Shown: positions 1 to 11,052, numbered from the stretch's first letter. The stretch is DNA of 64,000 nt from Solanum dulcamara (GCF_947179165.1 NC_077240.1:25524001-25588000), one strand, 5' to 3'. The notes: generated from the sequence alone by a model not told the origin. Numbers and translations are program-made.

Positions 1-100
1 GACATATTATGTGTTGATGAGATGAAGGATGTGGTCTTCTCTATGCACCCAAATGAAGTTTCAAGACTTGATAGGTGGTGGGCGGGGTGTTCACGATTTG
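1..100 (+). pseudogene. LINE reverse transcriptase scrap
   Basis: Reading frame 1 from the window edge gives a short open stretch with VVFSMHPNEVSRLDR. This resembles the plant LINE reverse transcriptase block that normally reads like HPxKAPGPDG, but with substitutions at the conserved proline and glycine positions. Similarity ends near position 100, just before the target duplication of the following Mutator-type element. It is too short and diverged to be functional. The assignment rests on one motif, so confidence is low. Confidence 0.35.
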
Positions 101-111
101 GTTAAAATTAA

Positions 112-1020
112 GAAAAAAGGGTCAAAAATATTCGTTAACTTTTATTTAGTCATTGATTTTATCCTTCGTTAGATTTTTAAGTTATTGATATCCTTATCGT
201 TAATAAACTACATTGACAAACCCAATTTCTTTCAAATAACCCATTCTCATTTTAAACTCGCCCAACCCCTCTCAAAAGAAATGATTCAACTCATTTCACC
301 CATTCTTTCTCAATAAGATCATGTTATATTCTTTCACTTCACTGACTTGCATTTTATTTCTCTCAAGTCCTCTTTGGTATCCCCTTCTTCACGCTTTCGT
401 AAAATCTCCTCTTTGACTCTATTCCCAAATTGGGTGCTCTGTTTTTCAGTTCTAAGTGCATTTTCTTAGTTGGGGATCTTATAGTCATAATTGTTGTTGG
501 AGAGTCCAAGATATTCAGATTAAGATCTAATGTACTGAAATACACTTGTGCAGCAGAGCAAGAAAATGATGAGAAAAACTTCATCTTTCGTGCTGGAGAG
601 TGTAAGATTTCAAGATCAAAATATTCTTCTTCTTTAGTTTTAGTGTGTATGATGATGAAGAAGAGGAGAAGAAGAAAAGTATGGTTCTTGAAAATGGGAT
701 AAGGGAAACTACTGCAGCCGCAATTTCCGAGAGAATGAAGAATTAGAGAAATTTAAAGAATTAAAATTTGGTGGTGCAGAAGTAGAGCCTAATGAATTGA
801 GCAAGAGAGCTGATGATTTCTTTTGAGAGGGATCGGAATCGGGTTTAAAATGGGAATGGGTCAATAAAAAGAAAACGGACTAAATTTGATTGATTTGGGG
901 ATTTTCGTGAGGTACGGATATAAAGTTTATTAATGGTAAGGATATCAATAACTTAAAAATTTAACCAAAGGTAAAGTCAACAAATAAATAAAAGTGAAGG
1001 GTATTTTTGACCTTTTTCCC
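112..1020. mobile_element. Mutator-like element with perfect 9-bp target duplication
   Basis: The 909-bp element is flanked by identical 9-bp copies of TAAAATTAA (103-111 and 1021-1029), the duplication length typical of Mutator-like transposons. The termini are inverted repeats of roughly 100 bp: the left end GAAAAAAGGGTCAAAAATA matches the reverse complement of the right end GGGAAAAAGGTCAAAAATA, and both arms continue through TTTTTAAGTTATTGATATCC. No transposase is visible, so it is non-autonomous. The interior (about 300-830) is less AT-rich, with a purine-rich gene-like stretch and a 90-codon open frame at 430-702 that I do not recognise. A captured host-gene fragment (Pack-MULE) is possible but unproven. 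Confidence 0.8.
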
Positions 1021-1059
1021 TAAAATTAAATCCAATTGATTAAATATCGATTTCTCACA

Positions 1060-2750
1060 AACACACATGGAAACTTTCAAAAATAGCCAAGACTTAAAAC
1101 ATAATAAAGTAAAAATAGCTAATGTTTTCTAATTACATAACGTAGCTACAGTTTGAGTAGCTATCCAGTTCACGATTTGTATATCTCGCGTGACTATTAA
1201 ATAATTATACAAATAGGACTCTCAATTTAATTAATGATAGACGCAATAATTTTGAAAAAATTTCACAAATCATGCAATCCCATGAATCAAGGAAAAAATC
1301 ATAAGAATCAATCATTGTATTTATATCAATTGATTTTTTTATTTTTTATTTTAAAACAATTACACGAAAATTCGATTGAGTGTATCAATGGATTTTCTGT
1401 TTGGATTTTCGTGCTTCAAAATTACACTAAGATCATATTGATTTTTATTTGTATCGTTTAATTTTCTATTTATATTTTTTTTCTGCAGAATACGAAGATA
1501 TGATTGAATTGTATATGTATCGAATTATATTTGTATTCCTAGAATTATGATGATAAGTATAATTGATACATTTGTGATTTATATTTGTATAATTTGTAAA
1601 ATTGATACAAAAACAAATATACAATTTGAATTTGTTGATTTAGGGGTTAAATTTTGCTTCTGGTGTGATTTATATTTGTATATGTTGAATCTTTTGATAT
1701 ATATAGTCACTTGAAATTGTGTTTCGACATTTGTCTATATCACACACACACAAATGTGAAATGTATTGCTAGAAATACAAATCACAAAAATATACAAAAC
1801 AGTTATACAAATACCTCATTAATACTGAAATTATACAAACAATAGTTGGAACGTATACTTGCTTACAATATACAAATACAAAAGAAGTAATTGTATACAA
1901 ATTGTTCAAAATATACAAATAAGGTCTAAAAAGTATTTAAAGAAAAGTCGCGATAAAATTGATATGCTAAATCCTTAGAATCGTATACAACATAATGTGA
2001 AATGTATTGATAGAAATACAAATCATAAAAAATATACAAAATAAATTATACAAAATACCTCAATTTCTTCACCACAATATTGGTCAATTGACCAAGATTC
2101 ATCATCATCATCTTCTTCTTCAGATGTTTAAGAACATGCATAAGTTGAAAAATCATCCAATTTTAAGAACATGCATAAGTTGTTGCATCTTCATTGGGTC
2201 ATTCCGACACTCCGATCTGACTTCTTATTGATTAACTCGAGATTTAGCAACAGATCCTGAAATTTCTTGGAAATCTTGAGTTAGATCCAAAGAGAAAGAT
2301 GAAAAATCATCTATTTTTTGTGGATTCATTTGTATACCTTTAGTGATTCTCTTGAAAGGTATTTGTTCATCCTTGATTTTGATTGTATCTAATGAGAAAA
2401 CTGAAAAATTAAAAGAAATCAGTGTCATATACAAATACAAAACAAAAAAGAAGATTGAAACCGTCAGAATAAAAAAAAATTAAAACTGCATAAAAATTGC
2501 CCTGAAAATTTGGAAGCACAATTTGATAAGGAAAGAAGAAAATTTAAATTTTGAAATTTGATTGTGTTAAGTGAATTAAGGAAAAAAAGTAAAAAAATTA
2601 TCGAGAGAGAGAAAGTAATTTGTATAAAAGGGAAGAAAGACAAGAGAGAGGAGAGTTATGATTGAATACAAATTAAGGGAGTGGGGCTCATAGCCATCCA
2701 GATGAAACAATAGCTACAAGCCTACAAATCATAATTAGTTCTAACGATAG
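1060..2750. repeat. AT-rich repeat with many TATACAAA/TTTGTATA motifs
   Basis: This 1.7-kb stretch has no credible gene. It is dense in TATACAAA and TTTGTATA words, and its left edge (AAAATAGCCAAGACTTAAAA, GCTACAGTTTGA) resembles the left end of the well-bounded Mutator MITE at 61338-61775, so it is probably a longer relative. A 34-bp direct duplication containing AACATGCATAAGTTG lies at about 2130-2180. I could not define the right terminus or a target duplication. Short frames here (such as 1234-1461) have no recognisable protein features. Confidence 0.4.
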
Positions 2751-2781
2751 ATGTGTTAAATAATTACTAGTATGATGTTTG

Positions 2782-3019
2782 TGTTATAAATTAACTAACT
2801 TAACAATTTTATAAAGGAGGAAGAGTAAGAAAATATAGAGAGAGTAGTAGAAATTTTTCTTTCTGTGTGTATTTTTCACTGCCAAAAACATAGGCTATTT
2901 ATAGACAGGAAAAGTTAGAAAGGAAGAAAAAAAATAGTGGGAAATTGCCCACTTAAGTGGGCCCCACACAACACTTGCAAGTGGACATCCAATTCATTGT
3001 CCATCTTGCTTTTTTAACA
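2782..3019 (-). repeat. 3' LTR of the young copia element
   Basis: A 238-bp terminal repeat, identical to 8565-8802 except for one base. It begins TGTTATAAATTAAC and ends GCTTTTTTAACA on the plus strand. It abuts the target duplication GTTTG on its left and the polypurine tract on its right. Confidence 0.95.
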
Positions 3020-3298
3020 CTCCCCCTTGGATGTCCACTTGAAATGTGTATCAATAAAAACTTTACAAAAATAATATACATAGTTATTCTGAACATCCAT
3101 AGATGTTGTGCCTCGTTAAAACCTTATTAGGAAAAACCTAGTGGGAAAAAGCCTAATGAAGGAAAAAGAGTACACACATCTGATAATACGCCTTGAGTGC
3201 TGCCTCATTAAAAACCTTATCAGGAAAACCCAGTGGGACAAATTCTTGACTAAGGGAAAAAGAGTACAGCGTGTATTTTGCTCCCCCTGATGAAAATA
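3020..3298 (-). other. Copia 3' untranslated region with polypurine tract and ~90-bp direct repeat
   Basis: The first bases (3020-3029) are the polypurine tract on the minus strand, needed to prime plus-strand DNA. Beyond it are two related units of about 90 bp (about 3113-3200 and 3203-3285). Each contains the pattern CCTTAT-AGGAAAA-CC-AGTGGGA and ends GGAAAAAGAGTACA. The repeat lies just after the pol stop codon and may be a structured transcript end; its function is unknown. Confidence 0.7.
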
Positions 3299-6200
3299 TC
3301 ACTTAATATCTCGAAGATGACGCATTCCAATTTTGTATCTCATTTTCCCAAAGGTTGAAGTTGGCAATACTTTGGTGAACATATCCGTCAAATTATCACT
3401 TGAACGAATTTGTTGGACATCTATTTCACCCTTCTTTTGAAGATCATGAGTGAAAAAGAATTTTGGTGAAATATGTTTTGTTCTGTCTCCTTTGATGTAT
3501 CCTCCCTTCAGTTGAGCTATACATGCAGCATTGTCTTCATACAATATTGTTGGAGCGTCTTTTGTCAAAGAAAGACCACATGTTTCTTGAATGTGTTCAG
3601 TTATTGATCTTAACCAAACACATTCTCGACTTGCTTCATGAATGGCTATTATCTCTGCATGATTTGAGGAAGTGGCAACCATAGTTTGCTTTGTTGAACT
3701 CCATGATATAGCTGTACCACCACATGTAAATAAATAGCCTGTTTGCGATCGACCTTTATGGGGATCAGATAAATATCCCGCATCTGCATAACCGATTAAT
3801 TGTGATGTGGAATCATTTGAGTAAAACAATCTCATATCAATGGTACCTCGAAGGTATCTGAATATATGCTTAATTCCATTCCAGTGTCTGCGTGTTGGTG
3901 AAGAACTAAATCTTGCTAACAAGTTTACTGAGAAAGCTATATCTGGTCTAGAATTGTTGGCAAGATACATTAATGCACCAATTGCACTAAGGTATGGTAT
4001 TTCAGCACCAATAAGTTCTTCATCATTTTCATAAGGTCGAAATGGATCTTTATTAATGTCAAGAGATCTCACAACCATTGGGGTACTCAATGGATGTGCT
4101 TTATCCATATAAAACCTCTTTAAAATATTTTCAGTATATGTTGATTGATGGACAAATATCCCATTTGTAAAATGTTCAATTTGTAGACCAAGACAAAATT
4201 TTGTCTTTCCAAGGTCTTTCATTTCAAACTCCTTTTTCAGGCATTTTACTGCCTTTGAAAGTTCTTTCGGAGTTCCAATAATATTCAAATCATCAACATA
4301 TACTGCTATTATGACAAATTCAGATTCAGACCTTCTCATAAAGACACAAGGACAAATTGGATCATTTTTATATCCTTCTTTTAGCAAATATTCGCTAAGA
4401 CGATTGTACCACATTCGCCCTGATTGTTTCAACCCGTACAAGGATTTCTGAAGCTTTATTGAACAATTTTCTCGAGAATCCTTGTATGCTTCAGGCACTT
4501 TGGACCCTTCGGGAATTTTCATAAAAATGTCGTGGTCCAATGAGCCATATAAATAGGCAGTGACCACGTCCATTAAGTGCATTTCAAGTTTTTCATGAAC
4601 TGCCAAATTCATTAGATACCTGAAAGTAATTGCATCCACCACAGGGGAATATGTTTCCATATAGTCAATGCTAGGTCTTTGCGAAAAACCTTGGGCTACA
4701 AGTCGTGCTTTATATCTTACGACTTCACCCTTTTCATTTTGTTTACGCACAAAAACCCATTTGTGCCCTACTGGCTTGACACCTTCAGGTGTTCGAACTA
4801 TTGATCCGAAAACTTCACGTTTTTCAAGTAAAGTTAACTCTGCTTGAATTGCATCCTTCCATCTTGGCCAATCATTTCTCTGTCTGCATTCATCGATAGA
4901 TTTTGGTTCAAGATCCTTATCTTGTTGCATTATTTCAATGGCAACATTATAAGCAAAAATATTATCGACCACAATATCATTTCGGTTCCACCGTTTTCTT
5001 GTCGAGACATAACTTATTGAGATTTCTTCATTCTCATTATTTTCAGGTACTTGGACCTCCTCGGTGGTATCACCATTTGTTGTGTCTCTCGGCTCTTCTT
5101 GAGCACTCGCCTCTAAATTATGATCATCTTGATCATTTATTCCTTTTCTTTTTCGAGGATTTTTATCTTTGGAACCAAATGGTCTTCCACGTTTTAAGCG
5201 TGGTCTAGACTCATTTGCCTGAACAAGTTGTCCTACCGGGATATCAACTCGAACTTGAGCATTAGTAGCTGGGATATGCGATTTAGTAACCCGTGGAAGG
5301 TTAGTAAATGCATCCGGCAGTTGATTTGCAATATTCTGCAAATAAATCATCTTTTGAACTTCTTGCTCACATTGATTTGTTCGAGGATCTAAATGAGATA
5401 GTGACAATGAATTCCAATCTATCTCATTTTTCAACTGCTTATGTTCTCCCCCTAATGTTGGGTATACTGATTCATCAAAATGACAATCAGCGAATCTTGC
5501 CGTAAATAAATCTCCAGTCATAGGTTCCAGATATTTTATAATAGAAGGAGATTCATACCCAACATATATTCCCAACCTTCTTTGGGGACCCATCTTTGTG
5601 CAGTGCGGTGGAGCAATTGGGACATATACCGCACACCCAAATATTCTAAGATGGGATATATTTGGCTCCCTTCCAAACGCCAACTGTAATGGGGAAAATT
5701 CATGATAATTTGTTGTCCTTACGCGCACAAGTGCTGCTGCATGCAAAATAGCATGCCCCCATACTAAAATAGGAAGTTTTGTCCTCATTAGCAATGGTCT
5801 AGCTATCCATTGGAGGCGTTTAATCAATAATTCTGCTAGACCATTTTGAGTATGTACATGAGCGACCGGATGCTCAACTTTTATTCCAATCGACATACAA
5901 TAATCATTAAATGATTGAGATGTGAATTCACCAGCATTATCAAGACGAATTGTCTTTATTGCATAATCTGGAAATTGTGCTCTTAACCTTATAATTTGAG
6001 CTAACAATCTCGCAAAAGCCATGTTGCGAGTTGATAATAAGCACACATGTGACCATCTTGTAGATGCATCTATCAAGACCATATAATATTTAAATGGTCC
6101 ACAAGAAGGGTGAATTGGCCCACATATATCACCCTGTATACGTTCCAGAAACGCAGGAGATTCAATCCCAACCTTAGTTGCTGATGGTTTGATAATCAGT

Positions 6201-6778
6201 TTTCCTTGGGAACAAGTAACACAAGAGAATTCCTTAGATTGAAGAATTTTTTGATTCTTCAAAGTGTGTCCATGTGAATTCTCAATAATTCTGCGCATCA
6301 TATTATAACCGGGATGGCCCAACCGGTCATGCCAAATGATAAAATCATTAGAATCAGTAAACCTTTTGTTTACAATGGCATGTGATTCAACAGTACCAAT
6401 ATTTGTATGGTACAACCCAGAAGAAAGTGCAGATAATTTTTCGTGCACAATTTTCTTCTCCATATTTATTGTAGTAATATAAAGGTATTCAACCTTTCCT
6501 TCATTTGCAGTCTCAATATGATAGCCATTTTGGCGAATAACCTTGAAACTTAACAAGTTTCTTTGAGACTTACTACAATATAATGCATTATCAATTACCA
6601 ATATCGTTCCTCCAGGTAGTAATAAGGCTGCTTTTCCAGAGCCTTCAATTAATTTTGTACTACCAGATATTGTATTGACATAGGCCTTTTTCATAATCAA
6701 ATGACAAAAATATTTCTTTTCTTTTAATATCGTATGAGTTGTGGCACTATCCAAAATGCACATATCTCCATTATTCAT
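3299..6778 (-). CDS. Copia polyprotein: protease, integrase, reverse transcriptase, RNase H
   Basis: One uninterrupted frame of 1159 residues. The protease active-site segment is CILDSATTHTIL near residue 8; DSATTH in place of DSGAT is common in a group of plant copia elements. The integrase zinc-binding region holds LGHPGY and CVTCSQGK. The integrase core shows GDICGP, then IRLDNAGEF and NGLAE, with D-35-E spacing. Reverse transcriptase has VRYKARLVAQG and the catalytic YVDD. RNase H has YADAGY, then TSSNHAE and LYEDNAA. The C-terminus lies beside the 3' untranslated region, as expected. The first Met (6778) follows a 650-bp gap after gag; the normal polyprotein would be joined to gag, so the true start may differ. 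Every catalytic block looks intact, so the element may have been active recently. Confidence 0.9.
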   Translation of the reverse strand: MNNGDMCILDSATTHTILKEKKYFCHLIMKKAYVNTISGSTKLIEGSGKAALLLPGGTILVIDNALYCSKSQRNLLSFKVIRQNGYHIETANEGKVEYLYITTINMEKKIVHEKLSALSSGLYHTNIGTVESHAIVNKRFTDSNDFIIWHDRLGHPGYNMMRRIIENSHGHTLKNQKILQSKEFSCVTCSQGKLIIKPSATKVGIESPAFLERIQGDICGPIHPSCGPFKYYMVLIDASTRWSHVCLLSTRNMAFARLLAQIIRLRAQFPDYAIKTIRLDNAGEFTSQSFNDYCMSIGIKVEHPVAHVHTQNGLAELLIKRLQWIARPLLMRTKLPILVWGHAILHAAALVRVRTTNYHEFSPLQLAFGREPNISHLRIFGCAVYVPIAPPHCTKMGPQRRLGIYVGYESPSIIKYLEPMTGDLFTARFADCHFDESVYPTLGGEHKQLKNEIDWNSLSLSHLDPRTNQCEQEVQKMIYLQNIANQLPDAFTNLPRVTKSHIPATNAQVRVDIPVGQLVQANESRPRLKRGRPFGSKDKNPRKRKGINDQDDHNLEASAQEEPRDTTNGDTTEEVQVPENNENEEISISYVSTRKRWNRNDIVVDNIFAYNVAIEIMQQDKDLEPKSIDECRQRNDWPRWKDAIQAELTLLEKREVFGSIVRTPEGVKPVGHKWVFVRKQNEKGEVVRYKARLVAQGFSQRPSIDYMETYSPVVDAITFRYLMNLAVHEKLEMHLMDVVTAYLYGSLDHDIFMKIPEGSKVPEAYKDSRENCSIKLQKSLYGLKQSGRMWYNRLSEYLLKEGYKNDPICPCVFMRRSESEFVIIAVYVDDLNIIGTPKELSKAVKCLKKEFEMKDLGKTKFCLGLQIEHFTNGIFVHQSTYTENILKRFYMDKAHPLSTPMVVRSLDINKDPFRPYENDEELIGAEIPYLSAIGALMYLANNSRPDIAFSVNLLARFSSSPTRRHWNGIKHIFRYLRGTIDMRLFYSNDSTSQLIGYADAGYLSDPHKGRSQTGYLFTCGGTAISWSSTKQTMVATSSNHAEIIAIHEASRECVWLRSITEHIQETCGLSLTKDAPTILYEDNAACIAQLKGGYIKGDRTKHISPKFFFTHDLQKKGEIDVQQIRSSDNLTDMFTKVLPTSTFGKMRYKIGMRHLRDIK

Positions 6779-7432
6779 CTTGAATCCAATTGAAGACTGA
6801 TAAATTTATTTATCTTCATAAAATAAAAATGCATTGTAAAAAATAAGTAACAATTTTGTTAGAAAAACATAAGTCCTTTTTTTTAAAGTTAAATTATGGT
6901 AATTTTTTTAAAAAAAAATTATATGATTCAATTATGATGAATGTTACAATAATTAAGTTTATGGAATTATATACTTATTAACCTTAAATAAATATTATAC
7001 ACAAGTATTAAAAACAAATATAAAATATTATAAAACATTAATATAATATTATTCATCATGTATAGATAATTTGTTTATTGACAAAAATAATACAATCATT
7101 ATATATTATTAATGTCTAAAACATTAACAAGAATAAACAATTAGTATAATGACATTAAATAAGGCGAATATTATTTTTAGTAACAATATGATATTAAGAT
7201 TAAATAATAGCACACTAATAGTAATTAATTACAACATTGTAAAATAGCACAATGTAATAAACAATATACAATTATCATAAAAATGTGACCTTGATTATTA
7301 TTATTATTATTATTATTATTTTTATTTTATTTTTTTAAAATACATAAACGTAAAAATACAATAATTCGAAGTACATGATAACATATTGAAAAACATGAAA
7401 TTAAACATCAATTAAGATCCTTAAAAAAATCT
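6779..7432. other. AT-rich gap between gag and pol, possible intron
   Basis: About 650 bp of very AT-rich sequence with no coding potential separates the end of gag from the start of pol within the young copia element. It includes a run of about nine TTA/ATT triplets (7287-7325). On the minus strand it starts near a candidate donor (GAG|GTTGAAG) and ends near candidate acceptors (TTTATCAG and GGATTCAAG). None of the pairs I tried restores a single gag-pol frame exactly. Because the LTRs are almost identical, the gap is unlikely to be post-insertion decay and may be a family trait. A nested AT-rich MITE is the alternative; I found no target duplication. Confidence 0.45.
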
Positions 7433-8451
7433 TCAACCTCCAAATGAGTAAATATCATTGAAGTCATTAAAATCATCATCCCTTAAGGCCAGATTTGCTT
7501 CAATATTATCATTATTCAAAGGCCTTGCCTCAATATTATTTTCGAACGTCAAGTGTGACTCTATCCGAGCATTAGAAGAAGAGGCACCACCTCTATTTGC
7601 CTTTCTTTTAAAAGAATTTTTATAAAGTCTTACAAAATGCTCAGGCGTCCGACATTCATTTTTCCAGTGGTCTTTCATGCCACAACGATGACAGTTACTT
7701 TTTGAAGGGCCATTTTGAGAACTGATATTGTTCTCCCTTTTATGTTGACCACCACCACGACGATTATTATATCGTCCTCTGCCATTGCCACGCCCACGCA
7801 CATTATTGTGGCCTTGATATTTATTATGTCTTCTTTCAGACTGGCCATGTGCTTTTACCATATTTGCCTCCGGTAACGGAGCAGTTCCAGTGGGACGAGC
7901 TTCATGATTTTTCATTAAAAGGCATTATGTTGTTCAGCCACCAGAAGGCATGATATCAATTTAGAGTATTTTTTAAAACCCTTTTCACGGTATTGCTGCT
8001 GTAATATTACATTAGAGGCATGAAAAGTAGTTAGTGTCTTTTCAAACATGTCCTCATCATTTATATTTTCCCCACATAATTTTAATTGGGAAGTTATTCT
8101 AAATACAACAGAATTATACTCAATTACGGTTTTAAAATCTTGAAACCGTAAGTGCATCCACTCATAACGAGCCCTTGGCAATACCGTTGCCCTGAGGTGG
8201 TCATACCTCCCTTTTAAGTCTTTCCACAATTCAAGTGGATCTTTCACTGTCAAGTATTCCATTTTTAGGCTTTCATTTAGATGATGACGAAGGAAAATCA
8301 TAGCCTTTGCTTTATCCTGACTTGATGTTGTATTTCCTTCAATTATAGCATCACCAAGACCCTTAGCGGTAAGGTGAATTTCAGCATCAAGTACCCATGA
8401 CAAATAATTTTTACCAGAAATATCAAGTGCCACAAATTCCAATTTTGACAT
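7408..8451 (-). pseudogene. Copia gag, split into overlapping frames
   Basis: The first frame (8451-7915, 178 residues) starts MSKLEFVALDISGKNYLSWV, the typical N-terminus of plant copia gag of the UBN2/retrotran_gag type. It ends at a TAA whose last A is the first base of an ATG (TAATG), opening the second frame (7915-7433, 160 residues). The second frame has an RG-rich stretch and the zinc knuckle CHRCGMKDHWKNEC (CX2CX4HX4C). Homologous gags are normally one frame of about 340 residues, so a one-base indel near 7915 is the simplest reading. A second shift near the end would replace the FGG stop with an acidic tail ending at about 7408. Termination-reinitiation at TAATG cannot be excluded, because the element is otherwise young. 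Confidence 0.75.
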
Positions 8452-8564
8452 GATGAAAATTAATTTGAAAGTAACAAAGATAACTTAAAAATTAAATTTC
8501 TTTAGTAGATATACCTGATATAGAAGTTAATTTTCTGAAAAATTAGAGTTTTGTGCTGATAACG

Positions 8565-8802
8565 TGTTATAAATTAACTAACTTAACAATTTTATAAAGG
8601 AGGAAGAGTAAGAAAATATAGAGAGAGTAGTAGAAATTTTTCTTTCTGTGTGTATTTTTCACTGCCAAAAACATAGGCTATTTATAGACAGGAAAAGTTA
8701 GAAAGGAAGAAAAAAAATAGTGGGAAATTGCCCACTTAAGTGGGCCCCACACAACACTTGCAAGTGGACATCCAATTCAGTGTCCATCTTGCTTTTTTAA
8801 CA
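8565..8802 (-). repeat. 5' LTR of the young copia element
   Basis: A 238-bp terminal repeat in the same orientation as 2782-3019. On the minus strand it is the upstream LTR and drives transcription leftward. It is followed on the right by the target duplication GTTTG at 8803-8807. Confidence 0.95.
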
Positions 8803-9144
8803 GTTTGCCTAGTCATGTAATTTTTCCTTTATTATTTTATAGCCTTCCAGCTTTGCTTTAAGAATGGGCAGATCTTGAAATTAAATGGGCTTTTGCTTTA
8901 AAATTGGGCCTAAGGTCCTGAAATTAAGATGGACGAAAAACATAAATCCAACCTTAAAATTATGTTTTAATCTCATAAAAAGTAATTTTAATTTAAAATT
9001 TATTAAAAAATATTTATTTTAGTTAAATATAGTGTAGTTTGATTTTAAAACTTTTTTTGGTGCACCAAATCATCAGAGTTTTTTGTATTTACTATTCAAA
9101 GTTTGAACATCTTTTTATGAAATTTTTGACTACATCGTTGTTGA

Positions 9145-9331
9145 CAGTGGCGGACCCACATGGTGTCTAGGGGTTCATTCAAAGCTCATTCGGTAAAAAA
9201 TTATACTATTTATATATGGTTAAAATATTTTTTATGTATAAATAGTAGATGTCGAACCCCCTTCGGCTAGTTCGTGTGTCTACTTTTTCAGATTTTGAAC
9301 CCCCTTATTAAAAATCATGATTCCGCCATTG
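9145..9331. mobile_element. hAT-type MITE
   Basis: A 187-bp element with terminal inverted repeats CAGTGGCGGA and (reverse complement of the right end) CAATGGCGGA. It is flanked by near-identical 8-bp duplications, GTTGTTGA (9137-9144) and ATTGTTGA (9332-9339), the length typical of hAT transposons. It has no coding capacity. CAGTGGCGGA ends are abundant in Solanaceae genomes. Confidence 0.75.
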
Positions 9332-9723
9332 ATTGTTGAGGAGGTGTAAGAGAATATGTTCATGGCCAAGCTATGTTCCAAGGATACATATTTTGATTTT
9401 GATTGGTATTTACGAATTGGGTATTGGAATAGTTTAATTAAGTTGAATCAGATGTTAATTTAATTTGTGCACCAAGCTACTCATTCCTACTTTGTAAGGA
9501 ATTAATATTGCAAATACAATTTAATATATAGTACTATTTCGAGTTCAAATTTCAATAATCTCACAACCCTTACTTTCTAATTATATTTACATTTTAATGC
9601 ACCGGAGAATCATCCACCAAAAGATAATTCATAAGGCCAAGAAGAAGGATAGTAAAAGATGGTATCCTAGTCAAAAGATTAAAATGGAAACACCATTTAA
9701 ATAGAAAGAATAAATATTTTTAA

Positions 9724-10673
9724 CGGGAAAGGATCAAAACTACCCTTCAACTATTCGAAATAGAGCACATATATCCTTAAAAATTATATTCTGACTCAAA
9801 AATACCCTTCACGTCATAATATTGACTCAAAAATATCCTTCACATCATAATATTGACTCACTTCTACCCCTCTGTTTGACGGAATGAAATGTGACATCTC
9901 ATGTGTATTAATTTACTCCACATAGGATCTCCACATAAGCACCCCACCACACCCCATCAATTAAAAGATCCAAACCCATCCTTGACTCCCGTAGTTATGG
10001 TTTCCTTGACTCCCATAGTTATGACTGCCACAATTAATTTGCAGCAGTTTTTAAGCAACTCTCGTAAAATTTTGCGGCAGTCAAACATCCTTGCTTGTTG
10101 GTCTGGCTTTAGGAAGAACACTTGAGCTACTTCCCGACCATCTATTGATCACGTTGAGCATACGATTATGTTGCTCTGCAACTTACTCCAGGCCCGACCG
10201 CACCCATCTTCTTCCTAGAAAAGCACTTGCTTGATTAGGTAGCACATTTGCTTAATTGCCATTTTGGAAAATTAAACCTATCACCCTTTGTTAGCTATGT
10301 CTATTGGATGAAAACTATAGTTTAGCAAATTAAATAGTCAACTAATAGTTTGTTTAAAAACTGCTGCAAATTAATTGTGGCAGTCATAAATACGGGAGTC
10401 AAGAAAATCATAACTACGAGAGTCAAGGATGGGTTTGGGTCTTTTAATGGGTAGATTTGGGTCTTTTAATTGATGGGGTGGGGTGGGGTGCTTATGTGGA
10501 GATCTTACGCCATGTAAATTAATATACATGGGATGCCCCATTTCATTCCGTCAAACGGAGGAGTAGAAGTGAGTCAATAGTATGAAAGGAAGGGTATTTT
10601 TGAACCAGAATATAGTTTAAGGGTATATGTGCTCTATTTCAAATAGTTGAAGAGTAATTTTGGTTCTTTTTCG
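9724..10673. mobile_element. Mutator-type MITE with ~300-bp inverted arms
   Basis: A 950-bp element whose two arms (about 9724-10060 and 10360-10673) are inverted copies. The left start CGGGAAAGGATCAAAACTAC matches the reverse complement of the right end. Both arms share TTCAACTAT, GAAATAGAGCACATATA, and a word containing GACTGCCACAATTAATTTGC. The flanking 9-bp sequences are TATTTTTAA (9715-9723) and TATTTTTAT (10674-10682). Copy B of the segmental duplication retains a single uninterrupted TATTTTTAA at 16129-16137, so the insertion is confirmed by an empty site. The frame at 9901-10125 lies in the arm and is not a gene. Confidence 0.9.
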
Positions 10674-11052
10674 TATTTTTATTAGGTAATAATATTATGA
10701 ACCCTTGTGAAGATTAAAAATGGGAACATCATTAAAACAAAAAGGAATTATATTTTTAATTAGGTAATAACATTATGAACTATTATCAAGATTAAAAATG
10801 GAAATATCATTAAAACAATTTTTTTTAATTAGGTGATAATATTATGAACCCTTGATAAAACTTCATCCAAGTCTTCCACTATATAAAATTTATGGTAATT
10901 TATTTAAGTTAAAGATCCTCAAATTATTTATAGAAAAGTAATTAATCTGGTAAAGATGTTAATCCAATCTTTAAAAGAAAAATAGAAAACTATATTAAAT
11001 AAGACATTTAAACAATACAAGAGTAGTTTGTGGAAGTTGTTAGATTTTTTAC

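Larger units (their letters stand above)
2782..8802 (-). mobile_element. Young Ty1/copia LTR retrotransposon
   Basis: A complete 6021-bp copia element lies on the minus strand, flanked by the 5-bp target duplication GTTTG (2777-2781 and 8803-8807). Both 238-bp LTRs run TG...CA and differ at one base by eye (about 2998 T versus 8780 G), so insertion is recent. Gag is near the 5' LTR (right side) and protease-integrase-RT-RNase H follows in copia order. A polypurine tract reading AAGGGGGAG on the minus strand abuts the 3' LTR. Next to the 5' LTR the minus strand reads CGTTATCAGCACAA, the expected primer-binding position, though I cannot name the matching tRNA. Odd points are a split gag and a 650-bp AT-rich gap between gag and pol. 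Confidence 0.95.

Noticed and set aside
430..702. 90-codon frame inside the first Mutator element as a gene
   Set aside because: No recognisable domain, no splice or promoter evidence, and it lies inside a transposon; described only as part of that element.
9901..10125. 74-codon frame as a small gene
   Set aside because: It lies in the inverted arm of the Mutator MITE and is repetitive.
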